From an uncultured Oscillibacter sp. (GTDB lineage: Bacteria > Bacillota > Clostridia > Oscillospirales > Oscillospiraceae): a DNA stretch of 32,124 nt. How positions within the stretch are numbered: the first letter of the stretch is position 1; each line of letters starts with the position of its first letter. The notes under the pieces were generated by a model that had not been told where the DNA came from, made no database searches, and saw nothing but the letters and a program-made list of their open reading frames with translations. This document shows, piece by piece, positions 15,727 through 23,856 of this stretch. The stretch is from contig CAJUOD010000019.1 in the NCBI GenBank assembly GCA_910587875.1, forward strand, positions 1-32,124, given 5' to 3'. The position numbers and the translations under genes were made by a program.

Positions 15727-16005
15727 TCACTTCACAAACTGGTCGATTGCCGCGGACAACTCCTGAAGGACCTGCTTGTCCCCGGTTTCAACGGCGTCCA
15801 CGATGCAATGCTCGATATGATCCCGCAGAATCAGCTTTCCGATGTTATTGACGGCGGATCTCACCGCGGCAATCTGGATAAGGACCTCGCTGCAGTCGCG
15901 CCCCTCCTCCACCATGGTTTTGATGCTTTCCAGATGGCCGATGGCACGGGAGAGCCGGTGTATGACCTTTTGTGTTTCCGTGTGATGATGTTCATGATGT
16001 TCCAT
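15727..16005 (-). CDS. CsoR/RcnR/InrS-family metal-sensing repressor
   Basis: All-helical tetrameric repressor of 92 residues. The metal ligands follow the CsoR spacing: Cys38, His63 and Cys67 (C-x24-H-x3-C). The N-terminus is His-rich (MEHHEHHHTE), with His16 and His24 in the first helix. In CsoR this ligand set binds Cu(I). In the nickel sensor InrS the same Cys-His-Cys set is combined with an N-terminal His-rich tail, which this protein also has. The neighbouring nickel-dependent acs cluster makes nickel or cobalt plausible, but no transporter or efflux gene adjoins it. The ATG at 16005 follows GAGGAG, which lies in one arm of a long palindrome. Confidence 0.87.
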   Translation of the reverse strand: MEHHEHHHTETQKVIHRLSRAIGHLESIKTMVEEGRDCSEVLIQIAAVRSAVNNIGKLILRDHIEHCIVDAVETGDKQVLQELSAAIDQFVK

Positions 16006-16014
16006 ATGGCAGCT

Positions 16015-16049
16015 CCTCCTCATATCCTCCCCTGGAGGTTATGAGGAGG
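16015..16049 (-). promoter_or_regulatory. Long palindrome over the csoR-like leader: operator and/or SD-sequestering hairpin
   Basis: Outer arms of 10 bp (16015-16024 and 16040-16049) enclose inner arms CCTCC/GGAGG (16026-16030 and 16034-16038) around CCT. The inner part, TATCCTCCCCTGGAGGTTAT, has the C-rich/G-rich palindrome form of CsoR-family operators. In RNA the 3' outer arm contains the GAGGAG ribosome site, so the same sequence could fold to hide the start of translation. Confidence 0.6.
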
Positions 16050-16125
16050 ATATCATATCTGCAGGCATTTTACAAGAGTGCGTTGGATTTCAGGAGGCGG
16101 CGGAAATATTCGCGCGGAAATAAGA

Positions 16126-16154
16126 TTGTCTTTCAGATGGAAATGTGATACCAT
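16126..16154 (+). promoter_or_regulatory. Candidate sigmaA promoter for the MoxR-VWA pair
   Basis: TTGTCT at 16126-16131 and TACCAT at 16149-16154, spaced 17 bases, with the ATG 34 bases after the -10 box. It lies divergent from the csoR-like gene. Confidence 0.45.
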
Positions 16155-16187
16155 TCTATCTGATTTATATAACCAAAGGAGTTTCGT

Positions 16188-17090
16188 ATGGACATGACTG
16201 CTTTGCGGGCCAAGCTGGATGAAGCCCACTATATTTATGACGACGAGTTGGTCACCACGCTCTGGGTAGCGCTGAAGCTGGGGCGGCCTTTGCTGATCGA
16301 GGGGGCGGCCGGCGTGGGCAAGACGGAGATCGCCAAGGTCATGGCCTCCGCTCTGAACCGGGAGCTTGTCCGCCTCCAGTGCTATGAGGGCCTGGACGAG
16401 AGCAAGGCGCTGTACGAGTGGAACTATCAAAAGCAGCTGCTGAGCATCCAAGTGCAGATGAATCGCCAGGATGTGGATGAGCTGACCCGCTCGCTGTTCA
16501 GCGACGACTATCTGCTCCAGCGCCCCCTTCTCCGATCCATCCGCTCCGAGGAGCCGGTTGTGCTGCTCATTGATGAGATTGACAAATCGGACGAGGAATT
16601 CGAGGCGTTTTTGCTGGAGCTGCTCAGTGAAATGCAGGTCTCCATCCCCGAGGTGGGCGTGGTGCGGGCCAAGACCATTCCCTTTGTGGTGCTCACCTCC
16701 AACCGCGCCCGCCCCCTCAGTGAGGCGCTTCGGCGGCGGTGCGCCTATCTCTATATCCAGTATCCCGATCTGGACAAGGAGATGGCCATCATCCGCGCCA
16801 AGCTGCCCAACGTGAATGAGCATCTGGCTGTCCAGGCGGCCCAGGCTGTCCACAGGCTGCGGGAGGCGGACGAGATTCTGAAAAAGCCCTCCATTGCCGA
16901 GACGCTGGACTGGGTCTCCGCCCTGGAGGCCCTGGGCGTCAGCGATCTGACGCCGGAGAACGCCCGGCAGACCCTGGGCTTTGTCCTCAAAAGCAGCGAG
17001 GACCTGGAGGCGGCCGGCGCGGTCCTCTCCGGGCAGCCCCCGGAGGGCGGACATGGCCATTGCGGCCGCTGTGAGCAGGGACAGGCATGA
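16188..17090 (+). CDS. MoxR-type AAA+ ATPase (CoxD-like)
   Basis: AAA+ ATPase of 300 residues. Walker A is EGAAGVGKTEIAK around residues 38-46, Walker B is VVLLIDEIDKSDEEFE near 125-140, sensor 1 is FVVLTSNRARPLSEALRRRC, and the C-terminal lid helix bundle follows. MoxR proteins work with VWA partners as chaperones that insert metal centres or mature enzymes. CoxD, the closest functional analogue, helps sulfurate the Mo-Cu site of aerobic CO dehydrogenase. The last residues are odd: a His/Cys-rich tail, GGHGHCGRCEQGQA, that could bind metal. The gene overlaps the VWA gene by 4 bases (ATGA), a strong sign they act together. Confidence 0.88.
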   Translation: MDMTALRAKLDEAHYIYDDELVTTLWVALKLGRPLLIEGAAGVGKTEIAKVMASALNRELVRLQCYEGLDESKALYEWNYQKQLLSIQVQMNRQDVDELTRSLFSDDYLLQRPLLRSIRSEEPVVLLIDEIDKSDEEFEAFLLELLSEMQVSIPEVGVVRAKTIPFVVLTSNRARPLSEALRRRCAYLYIQYPDLDKEMAIIRAKLPNVNEHLAVQAAQAVHRLREADEILKKPSIAETLDWVSALEALGVSDLTPENARQTLGFVLKSSEDLEAAGAVLSGQPPEGGHGHCGRCEQGQA

Positions 17091-18370
17091 GCGGCGGCGT
17101 TTATCTGGAGAAGCTGGCGGAGTTCTCGGCACTGCTGCGGCAGGAGGGTCTAAGCGTCGGGATTCAGGAGACGGCGGACGCCGCCCTGATTCTCTCCTGC
17201 CTGGACCTGACGGACCGGGACACGGTCCGTGGGGCCCTCCAGGCCGTCTACGCCAAAGGGCGGGAGGAGCAGGCCGTATTTCGGCGGGCATTCGACGGCT
17301 TCTTCGTCAGCGTGGAACAGCGGGAGGCCCTGCGCCGCAGGCACGAGGCGGAGGCCCGCGAGCTGGCGCGGCGCAGGGCCCAGGCGGAGCAGGAGCTGCG
17401 GATAAACGGCAGGCCCATGGACCTGAGGGAGGACCTCCGGGAGGTCTATGTCCGCATGGGCGAGGAAAAGCGGGAGCAGCTGCGGCAGCTGCTGGAGCGA
17501 AGCCAAGGGCTCCTGGGCCGCAGCCCGGAAAAGCTCGCCGGCAATTTTGTCCGCTCCGTGTTCACACGGTTTCTCCTGGAACAGCAGATGGCGCTGGAGG
17601 ATGCGGCCGTGGGCGTGGAGGCGGCGGATCCGGATCTGGCCCTGCTCTACCGGGATATTTCCAGGTTCCGGGAGGCGGATATCCCCCGTGCCGCAGCCCT
17701 CATCACGTCCATCTCCCGCCAGCTGGACGCCGAGCTCAGCCGCCGGAAGCAGGGGCGGAGCCACAGCGGCAAGCTGAACTTCAGGCGCACCATCCGCAAG
17801 GGATTGGAGACCGGCGGAAGCTTTTACCGCCTCTCCTGGAAGCGCGGACGGCGGACCAGGCGGCGCCTCGTGCTGCTGTGCGACGTGTCGGGCTCCATGC
17901 TTCAATTCTCCGAGTTCGCCCTGCGGTTCCTGAAATCCATGAGCGAGGTGTCCGAGGCCTCTGAGATCTACCTCTTCTCCGAGGAGGTACGCCTGGTGGA
18001 CCCCTTCGCCCTGCAAAACATGGACGCGTTCCGGGATTATGTGCGCTCTTCCGGGCTGTTTGGCCGGGGCACAGACCTGGGCTCCGCCCTGGAGCATCTG
18101 TGCCGCCAGCCTCCCGCCGCGCTGGGCAGCTCCACAACGCTGATCATTCTCTCCGACACCAAGACCATCAATATTCCCCGGGCCGCCCAGGCCCTGATGA
18201 AAGCCAGGCGGCAGGCCGGGAAGGTCCTCTGGATCAACCCGATTCCGGAGCGGAAATGGCCCTATATACGCAGTATCCAGACCTTATCCGCGCTGTGCCA
18301 AATGGTTCCGTGCAGTACCCTGGACGAGCTGGCCAGGGCGTGCCGGAAGATGATGAAACAGGTTATGTAA
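17087..18370 (+). CDS. VWA-domain protein (CoxE-like)
   Basis: A 427-residue protein with a C-terminal von Willebrand A domain of the CoxE kind. The MIDAS metal site is complete: CDVSGSMLQFSEF (Asp266, Ser268, Ser270), then GRGTDLGSAL for the Thr, and ILSDTKTI for the last Asp. The N-terminal 190 residues are charged, largely helical (RRRHEAEARELARRRAQAEQ) and probably bind client or ATPase. It is translationally coupled to the MoxR gene. Its enzyme client is unknown; the next genes encode Wood-Ljungdahl enzymes, but a promoter for them begins 14 bases after this stop, so the pair forms its own transcription unit. Confidence 0.87.
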   Translation: MSGGVYLEKLAEFSALLRQEGLSVGIQETADAALILSCLDLTDRDTVRGALQAVYAKGREEQAVFRRAFDGFFVSVEQREALRRRHEAEARELARRRAQAEQELRINGRPMDLREDLREVYVRMGEEKREQLRQLLERSQGLLGRSPEKLAGNFVRSVFTRFLLEQQMALEDAAVGVEAADPDLALLYRDISRFREADIPRAAALITSISRQLDAELSRRKQGRSHSGKLNFRRTIRKGLETGGSFYRLSWKRGRRTRRRLVLLCDVSGSMLQFSEFALRFLKSMSEVSEASEIYLFSEEVRLVDPFALQNMDAFRDYVRSSGLFGRGTDLGSALEHLCRQPPAALGSSTTLIILSDTKTINIPRAAQALMKARRQAGKVLWINPIPERKWPYIRSIQTLSALCQMVPCSTLDELARACRKMMKQVM

Positions 18371-18384
18371 CGCTCCGCTTGATA

Positions 18385-18413
18385 TTGACATCAACGGACC
18401 CGCGTAGTAAAAT
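18385..18413 (+). promoter_or_regulatory. Strong sigmaA promoter for the methylene-THF reductase operon
   Basis: Consensus TTGACA at 18385-18390 and TAAAAT at 18408-18413 with an optimal 17-base spacer. The expected transcript start is near 18420, leaving a very short 5' leader before the reductase operon. Confidence 0.75.
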
Positions 18414-18459
18414 TATTGTGGCAAATCCATAAAGGCTCATGATAGAGGAAGGTGAGAGT

Positions 18460-20424
18460 TTGGAAAATTATACGAAATACAGGCTCAAATCATCTGAGGA
18501 GCTCAGCCAGGCGCTGGCCGGCACGGATCATATCTTTGTCGTCGTCTGCAACAAATGCTTTCAGGAATTTACGATGGCGGACGAGCCGGAATGCGGCGAG
18601 TTTACGGCCCTTGCGGAGGCCCGGGGCAAAACCGTCACCGGCGCGGTCCGGGTCGATTTTCTGTGCAACAAGACCCAGACGCTCCGTAAGCTCCGGGACG
18701 CCGTTCCCCCGGGGACCGAGAGCGTGTTCGTCATCTCCTGCGGCCTGGGCATCCAGACCGTGGCCGATATGGTGCAGCTTCCGGTGTTTGCCGCCGCCGA
18801 CACCATCTCCCGCCGGGGCCAGCACGGCATGGCCCTCACCCCAAAGGCCTGCGACGCCTGTGCCCAGTGCTACCTGAATGTCACGGGCGGCATCTGCCCG
18901 GTCGTCGACTGCTCCAAGAGCCTGCTGAACGGCCAATGCGGCGGCGCGAAGGACGGCAAATGCGAGGTCGACCCCTCGAAGGACTGCGCCTGGGAGAAGA
19001 TCCAGCAGCGGCTGGAAAAGCTGGGCCGGCTGGAGGAGTTCCGGAGCCGGCCCGTCCAGCTGAGGGACTACTCCAAGGTCCATTCCAAGCTCATCAGCGA
19101 ATACGTGCGCGCCATCCGGGAGAAGCGGCTGGACGGGTTTTACGGCGGCGTCCACCCTGTCGAGCACAAGGAGCTGAGCGAGCACGCGGACCTCGTCCGC
19201 TTCCCGGAGCCCGATGTGGTGGTGATCCCGCTGTCCATGCACGCCGGCAAGCCCGCCGAGCCGCTGGTGAAGGCGGGAGACCATGTCCGGGTCGGGCAGA
19301 AGATCGGCGAACAGGCGGGCTTCATCAGCGCGCCGGTCCACGCCAGTGTCAGCGGCACGGTCCTGGCGGTGGAGCCGCGCCGCCACCCCGTGCTGGGGCC
19401 CGGCGTCCTCTCCGTGGTCATCCAAAACGACAAGCTGGGCACGCTGGACGAATCGGTCCGGCCCTACGGCGATATCGAAGCGCTCTCCCCGGAGGAAATC
19501 GTCGAGATTGTAAAGGACAAGGGCATCGTGGGCATGGGAGGCGCGGGCTTCCCCGCGTATGTGAAGCTCCAGCCTGGCAAGCCCATCGACGCGGTGCTGC
19601 TGAACGGCTGCGAATGCGAGCCCATGCTCACCGCGGATCACAAGGTGCTGCTCCACTACGCCGACGATGTGGTCTACGGGCTGCGGGCCGTCATGAAAGC
19701 CGTGGGCGCGCCCCGGGGCGTCATCGTCATCGAGGACAACAAGCCGGACGCCGTCGCCCTGCTGCGGGAAAAGACGGCGGCCTATGAGAACATAGAGGTC
19801 AAGGCGGTCCGGGTGAAATATCCCCAGGGCGCGGAAAAAATGCTCATCAAGCGGGTTCTGGGCCGTTCAGTGCCCAGCGGCGGCCTGCCCGCCGACGCCG
19901 GGGCCGTGGTGAGCAACGTCAGCTCCGCCAAGGCCATCGCGGACGCGATCCGGACCGGGATGCCGCTGATCGAGCGGGTGGTGTGCGTCACCGGCGAGCG
20001 GGTCCGGACCCCCGGCAACTACATCGTCAAGGTCGGCACCTCTTTCCAGCAGATTCTGGACTTCTGCGGCGGCGTCCCGGGCGAAGGCGTGACCGTCAAG
20101 ATGGGCGGGCCTATGATGGGCGTACCCCAGACGGAGCTGGATGTCCCCGTCGTCAAATCCGCCAACGGCATCATCGCCTGTGAGACCGACCAAACCGCCG
20201 CCGTGGAATGCATCAAATGCGGCCGCTGCGCGGATGTGTGCCCCATGGAGCTGACGCCGCTGTACTTCCCCAAGTACCTGGAGGCAGGCAACCTCCAGGG
20301 CCTCAAGGAGCAAAACATCATGGACTGCATGGAGTGCCGCTGCTGCGAGTATATCTGCTCGTCCAAAATCCCGCTGGTCACGAAGATCCGGGAGGGCAAG
20401 GCGGCTGTAAGGGGGATGAAGTGA
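18460..20424 (+). CDS. rnfC2: Fused MetV-RnfC2 subunit of NADH-linked methylene-THF reductase
   Basis: A 654-residue fusion. Residues 1 to about 200 are a MetV domain (zinc/iron-sulfur cysteine module), with CDACAQCYLNVTGGICPVVD starting near 131 and NGQCGGAKDGKCEVDPSKDC after it. From about 227 it is an RnfC-like protein: FYGGVHPVEHKELSEH, the NADH/flavin loop GMGGAGFPAY at 358, LNGCECEPMLTADH, and two [4Fe-4S] motifs (CIKCGRCADVCP at 584 and CMECRCCEYIC at 623). In acetogens such as Acetobacterium woodii RnfC2 joins MetV and MetF as the NADH-oxidising subunit of methylene-THF reductase. The TTG at 18460 is preceded by AGGAAGGTGAG; an ATG at 18439 with a weaker site is the alternative start. 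Confidence 0.88.
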   Translation: MENYTKYRLKSSEELSQALAGTDHIFVVVCNKCFQEFTMADEPECGEFTALAEARGKTVTGAVRVDFLCNKTQTLRKLRDAVPPGTESVFVISCGLGIQTVADMVQLPVFAAADTISRRGQHGMALTPKACDACAQCYLNVTGGICPVVDCSKSLLNGQCGGAKDGKCEVDPSKDCAWEKIQQRLEKLGRLEEFRSRPVQLRDYSKVHSKLISEYVRAIREKRLDGFYGGVHPVEHKELSEHADLVRFPEPDVVVIPLSMHAGKPAEPLVKAGDHVRVGQKIGEQAGFISAPVHASVSGTVLAVEPRRHPVLGPGVLSVVIQNDKLGTLDESVRPYGDIEALSPEEIVEIVKDKGIVGMGGAGFPAYVKLQPGKPIDAVLLNGCECEPMLTADHKVLLHYADDVVYGLRAVMKAVGAPRGVIVIEDNKPDAVALLREKTAAYENIEVKAVRVKYPQGAEKMLIKRVLGRSVPSGGLPADAGAVVSNVSSAKAIADAIRTGMPLIERVVCVTGERVRTPGNYIVKVGTSFQQILDFCGGVPGEGVTVKMGGPMMGVPQTELDVPVVKSANGIIACETDQTAAVECIKCGRCADVCPMELTPLYFPKYLEAGNLQGLKEQNIMDCMECRCCEYICSSKIPLVTKIREGKAAVRGMK

Positions 20425-20425
20425 T

Positions 20426-21046
20426 ATGCTGATGACCAAGCTGAAACCCAAGGAGGAACTCCAGTCCCTGCTGCCTGAAAAGGTCTTTATTTTACAGTGT
20501 CACGGCTGCGGCGAGGTCTCCTTCCCTGAGCGGGAGGCCGATGAGCTGACCCGCGAGCTTCTGGACGCGGGCCGGGCCACCGGCGTGCTCACGACGGATT
20601 ACATCTGCAATCCGGAAAACCTGTCTCTGCGCCTGGAGCGGCGGAAGGCCATGATCGACGAGGCGGAGGGGGTGCTGGTGCTCTCCTGCGGCGTGGGCGT
20701 GCAGACGGTATCCGGGGCGCTGGACGGAAAGTCCGTCTACGCCGGCTGCGACACCGTCCGGCTGCCCGGCTTCCAGGGCGTGACGCCGCTGGAGTATGAT
20801 TGCGGCCAGTGCGGCCAGTGCTATCTGAGCCTCACAGGCGGCATCTGCCCCATCACCGCCTGCTCCAAAAGCCTGGTCAACGGCCAGTGCGGCGGCGCCA
20901 AAAACGGCAGGTGCGAGGTAGACCCTGACATGGAGTGCGGCTGGGAGCGCATCCTGCGCCGTCTGGAGGCCGTGGGGCGTCTTGACGTCCTCAAGTGCCC
21001 GACGCAGATCCGAAATTTCGCGGCCGACGCGGACGCGTCCCGCTGA
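20426..21046 (+). CDS. metV: MetV, methylene-THF reductase zinc/iron-sulfur subunit
   Basis: Stand-alone MetV-like protein of 206 residues. It parallels the N-terminal domain of the preceding fusion: LQCHGCGEVSF near residue 28 for VVVCNKCFQEF, CGQCGQCYLSLTGGICPITA for CDACAQCYLNVTGGICPVVD, and NGQCGGAKNGRCEVDPDMEC in both. MetV binds MetF and donates electrons to its flavin. The start codon lies two bases after the stop of the fusion gene, with a GGGGGATGAAGTG leader as ribosome site. The two MetV copies differ at many positions, so they are old paralogues rather than a recent or artefactual duplication. Confidence 0.88.
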   Translation: MLMTKLKPKEELQSLLPEKVFILQCHGCGEVSFPEREADELTRELLDAGRATGVLTTDYICNPENLSLRLERRKAMIDEAEGVLVLSCGVGVQTVSGALDGKSVYAGCDTVRLPGFQGVTPLEYDCGQCGQCYLSLTGGICPITACSKSLVNGQCGGAKNGRCEVDPDMECGWERILRRLEAVGRLDVLKCPTQIRNFAADADASR

Positions 21047-21065
21047 TGAAGGGGAGAAAAAGACA

Positions 21066-21944
21066 GTGAAGATTACGGAATTATTCGATCGCGGCGAATT
21101 TGTGGTATCGGCGGAGGTCGGCCCGCCCAAGGGCTTCCATATCGACGGCCTGATTGAGGGAGCCAAGGCGCATCTTGGCGGCATCACGGCGGTCAACGTC
21201 ACGGACAACCAGTCCTCCGTCATGCGCCTGGGCAGCCTGGCCACCTGCAAGGCGCTGCTGGACGCCGGTCTGACGCCGATCTATCAGCTGACCTGCCGGG
21301 ATCGGAACAGGATCGCGCTCCAGTCCGACATTTTGAGCGCGGCCATGTTCGGCATTGAAAATATCCTGTGCCTCACCGGCGACCATACCCGTCTGGGCGA
21401 CCACCCCGGCGCGAAGCCCGTGTTTGACCTGGATTCCGTCTCGTTGCTGCATACTGTGTGCCGGCTGGAATCCGGCGTGGATCTGGGCGGAAACCCGCTG
21501 GTGGGCGAGCCCCCGAAATTCGCCAAGGGCGCGGTGGTGTCCCCCTGCAGCGATTCCGTGGACGCCCAGCTGGCAAAGATGGAGCGGAAGGTGCTGGCGG
21601 GCTGCGAGTTCTTCCAGACACAGGCCGTGTTCGAGCCGGAGAAGTTCATCGCGTTCATGGAGCGGGCCAAGCAGTTTGGAAAGCCGGTGCAGCTGGGCGT
21701 CATCATTCCCAAGGGCGCGGCCATGTGCCGGTACATGAACAACAATGTGGCGGGCGTCCATGTGCCCGACGAAATGCTCAATGAACTGGCGGCGGACAAG
21801 GAGCGGGCCAAGGCGGGAATCACCGGCGTGGAGATCGCCGCCCGTGTCATCCGGGAGTGCCGCCCCTACTGCCAGGGCGTCCACATCATGGCTCTGGGCT
21901 GGGAAGCCAAGGTCCCCGCACTGCTGGAGCAGGCGGGCATATAA
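21066..21944 (+). CDS. metF: Methylene-tetrahydrofolate reductase, flavoprotein subunit
   Basis: Catalytic TIM-barrel subunit of 292 residues that reduces 5,10-methylene-THF to 5-methyl-THF, the last reductive step of the methyl branch. Family blocks are FVVSAEVGPPKGFHIDGLI (catalytic Glu), VNVTDNQSS, PIYQLTCRDRNRIALQSDIL, NILCLTGDH and FFQTQAVFEPEKF. I chose GTG 21066 because GGGGAG lies about 10 bases before it and the protein then begins with the usual MKITELF; the frame is open further upstream only as overlap with metV. It follows metV after 19 bases and ends the operon at a hairpin terminator. Confidence 0.93.
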   Translation: MKITELFDRGEFVVSAEVGPPKGFHIDGLIEGAKAHLGGITAVNVTDNQSSVMRLGSLATCKALLDAGLTPIYQLTCRDRNRIALQSDILSAAMFGIENILCLTGDHTRLGDHPGAKPVFDLDSVSLLHTVCRLESGVDLGGNPLVGEPPKFAKGAVVSPCSDSVDAQLAKMERKVLAGCEFFQTQAVFEPEKFIAFMERAKQFGKPVQLGVIIPKGAAMCRYMNNNVAGVHVPDEMLNELAADKERAKAGITGVEIAARVIRECRPYCQGVHIMALGWEAKVPALLEQAGI

Positions 21945-21971
21945 ATCTGCCGGCGACGATACATACAAAAG

Positions 21972-21999
21972 ACCTCCCTTTGCTTTCGCAAAGGGAGGT
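21972..21999. terminator. Bidirectional terminator between metF and folC
   Basis: A perfect 12-bp stem (21972-21983 with 21988-21999) and a TTTC loop, flanked by AAAAG on the left and TCTTTC on the right. It lies between the convergent ends of the metF operon and the folate operon. Confidence 0.85.
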
Positions 22000-22011
22000 T
22001 CTTTCACTATG

Positions 22012-23844
22012 TCAGCTCTGCGGACACCGATACGCCGCTTCTTCGGTAAAAACCGCGTCCATGGGCCTGTCCCAGGCCTCCGCCGGAACCGCGTCCGTCT
22101 TCTGCGCCTCGAAGGCAACCGCCGCGATATCCGCGTCTGGACAGCGTTCCAGAAAACGGTCGTAAAAGCCCGCGCCCATGCCCATACGGCGGCAGCCCTC
22201 GTCAAAGACCGTGCAGGGGCACAGCACCAGGTCGATCTCCTCCGGCGCGATCACCTGGGATTTTTCCGGCACCGGCTCCTGGATACCGGCGTAGCCGGTT
22301 TCCCAGGAATCCGCTCCCTGGGGCAGCAGGGCGATCATCTCCGTACCGCTGACGCACCGGGGATAGACGAAGCGCTTTCCCCGCGCCTCCGGGGAGGTTT
22401 CAAGCCCATCCAGGCGCACCTCGCCCCGCGTGGCCCGGTAGAGCATGACCGTTTTGGCGCTTTGAAATTCCGGTGACTGAATAACCCTTTGTATAATCCG
22501 CTCCGATTTCTCCCGGCGGTCCTCGGCGGACAGGCTGTCCCGGGCCCGGATCTTTGCCTCGCGGAGCCACCGGCGCAGGGCGGGCGCGAAGGCCGTCCGC
22601 ACCGCTCCGGCCAGATACAGGGAGCCGAAGGCAATCACCACGCCGTCCTCTCCGGCGGCGGTCAGGGCCGCGCGGATTCCGGCGGGAATGTCGGCGCAGG
22701 CCTGTGCCCTCGCGCCCTGCTCTGTCAGGTAGTCGGCCAGCGCCTGGGCGGGCAGGGCCCGGTCGCTGACGGGCGTCAGACACACAAATTCCTGGGCGCA
22801 GGGCATCATGAGCTCCATCATCCGGGGATAATTCTTGTCCGCCAGAACGCCGCAGAGAGATACGATCCGCCTGCCGCGGAGAAGCTCGCCGACGCTGTTC
22901 ATCAGCGCCTCGGCGCACTGGGGGTTGTGTCCGCCGTCGAGAATGAATAGCGGCTCCCGGCTGAGGATCTCCAGTCGGGCGGGCCACTTCACCTCCCGCA
23001 GGCCGGCCCTGACGGCCTCCTCCGGGATGCGCCAGCCCCGCTCCCGGAGGGCTTCCACCGTCTCCAGGACCACCGCCGCGTTGCGGACCTGATGGGGCCC
23101 CAGCAGGGAGAGCTGGTACTCCCCTCCCCGCCAGGAAAAGACCTGTCCGTTTAAATCCTGACGGACCGTCTTCACGGGAAAGCGCCCCGCGCAGGTCAGG
23201 GGAACATGGTTCTGAGCGCAGACCGAGCGGATCACGGCGGTGACCTCCGGCGCGCCGTCGTAGCAGACGCAGGAGCAGCCGGGCTTGATGATGCCCGCCT
23301 TGGTGGCCGCGATCTCTTCCAGCGTGTCTCCCAGATATTCCGTGTGCTCCAGGCCGATGTTGGTAATGACGGCGGCCTCCGGCGCTTCGATCACGTTGGT
23401 GCTGTCCAGCGCGCCGCCCATACCCACCTCCAGCACCACAATGTCACAGCGCCGCTGGAGGAAGTATTCCATGGCGATGGCGGTCACCAGCTCAAACTGG
23501 CTGGGATGATCCTCCATCCCGTCGGCCTCCCGGCGGACGCGCTCCGTGATGGCGGCCAGGTCCTGGCCGGGGATGTTCTCTCCGTTCACCTGCATCCGTT
23601 CGCAGAAATCCTGAATGTAAGGGGAGATATACAGCCCCACCCGGTAGCCCGCCCGGCGGAGGATGGCGTCCAGCATGGCGCAGGTGCTGCCTTTGCCGTT
23701 GCTGCCGGCCACATGGACAAATTTCAGTTTCTTCTGGGGGTCGCCCAGCTTCCGGAGCAGCTCCTGCGTGCGCCCCAGACCCAGCCGGGTGGTGCTCCAG
23801 CCCTGGCTTTCGATGTAAGCAATCGCTTCTTGCTTTGTCGTAAT
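22012..23844 (-). CDS. folC: Fused folylpolyglutamate synthase / 5-formyl-THF cyclo-ligase, apparent ATT start
   Basis: A 610-residue fusion. Residues 1 to about 425 are FolC, which adds glutamates to folates: P-loop VHVAGSNGKGST near 43-54, YISPYIQDFCERM, VLEVGMGGALDSTN, ITNIGLEHTEYLGDTLEEIA and FILDGGHNPQC. Residues from about 425 are 5-formyl-THF cyclo-ligase, with LREAKIRARDSLSAEDRREK, YRATRGEVRLDGL and the ATP/folate loop RMGMGAGFYDRFL. The first ATG/GTG in frame (23712) would start inside the P-loop strand. Codons 23844-23713 encode the normal FolC front end (AYIESQGWSTTRLGLGRTQE). Five bases after GGAGG the codon is ATT and an in-frame TAA lies just upstream, so ATT is the likely start. 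Last gene of the fhs-folD-folT unit. Confidence 0.9.
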   Translation of the reverse strand: MTTKQEAIAYIESQGWSTTRLGLGRTQELLRKLGDPQKKLKFVHVAGSNGKGSTCAMLDAILRRAGYRVGLYISPYIQDFCERMQVNGENIPGQDLAAITERVRREADGMEDHPSQFELVTAIAMEYFLQRRCDIVVLEVGMGGALDSTNVIEAPEAAVITNIGLEHTEYLGDTLEEIAATKAGIIKPGCSCVCYDGAPEVTAVIRSVCAQNHVPLTCAGRFPVKTVRQDLNGQVFSWRGGEYQLSLLGPHQVRNAAVVLETVEALRERGWRIPEEAVRAGLREVKWPARLEILSREPLFILDGGHNPQCAEALMNSVGELLRGRRIVSLCGVLADKNYPRMMELMMPCAQEFVCLTPVSDRALPAQALADYLTEQGARAQACADIPAGIRAALTAAGEDGVVIAFGSLYLAGAVRTAFAPALRRWLREAKIRARDSLSAEDRREKSERIIQRVIQSPEFQSAKTVMLYRATRGEVRLDGLETSPEARGKRFVYPRCVSGTEMIALLPQGADSWETGYAGIQEPVPEKSQVIAPEEIDLVLCPCTVFDEGCRRMGMGAGFYDRFLERCPDADIAAVAFEAQKTDAVPAEAWDRPMDAVFTEEAAYRCPQS

Positions 23845-23856
23845 CGGTCCCTCCTC

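Noticed and set aside
18460..21046. The two MetV domains as an assembly duplication
   Set aside because: They share motifs but differ throughout and sit in different domain contexts; they are diverged paralogues.
23713..23844. Reading folC as 5'-truncated or starting at GTG 23712
   Set aside because: The upstream codons encode the standard FolC front end in frame with no stop until the TAA at 23857-23859, and the GTG lies inside the P-loop strand.
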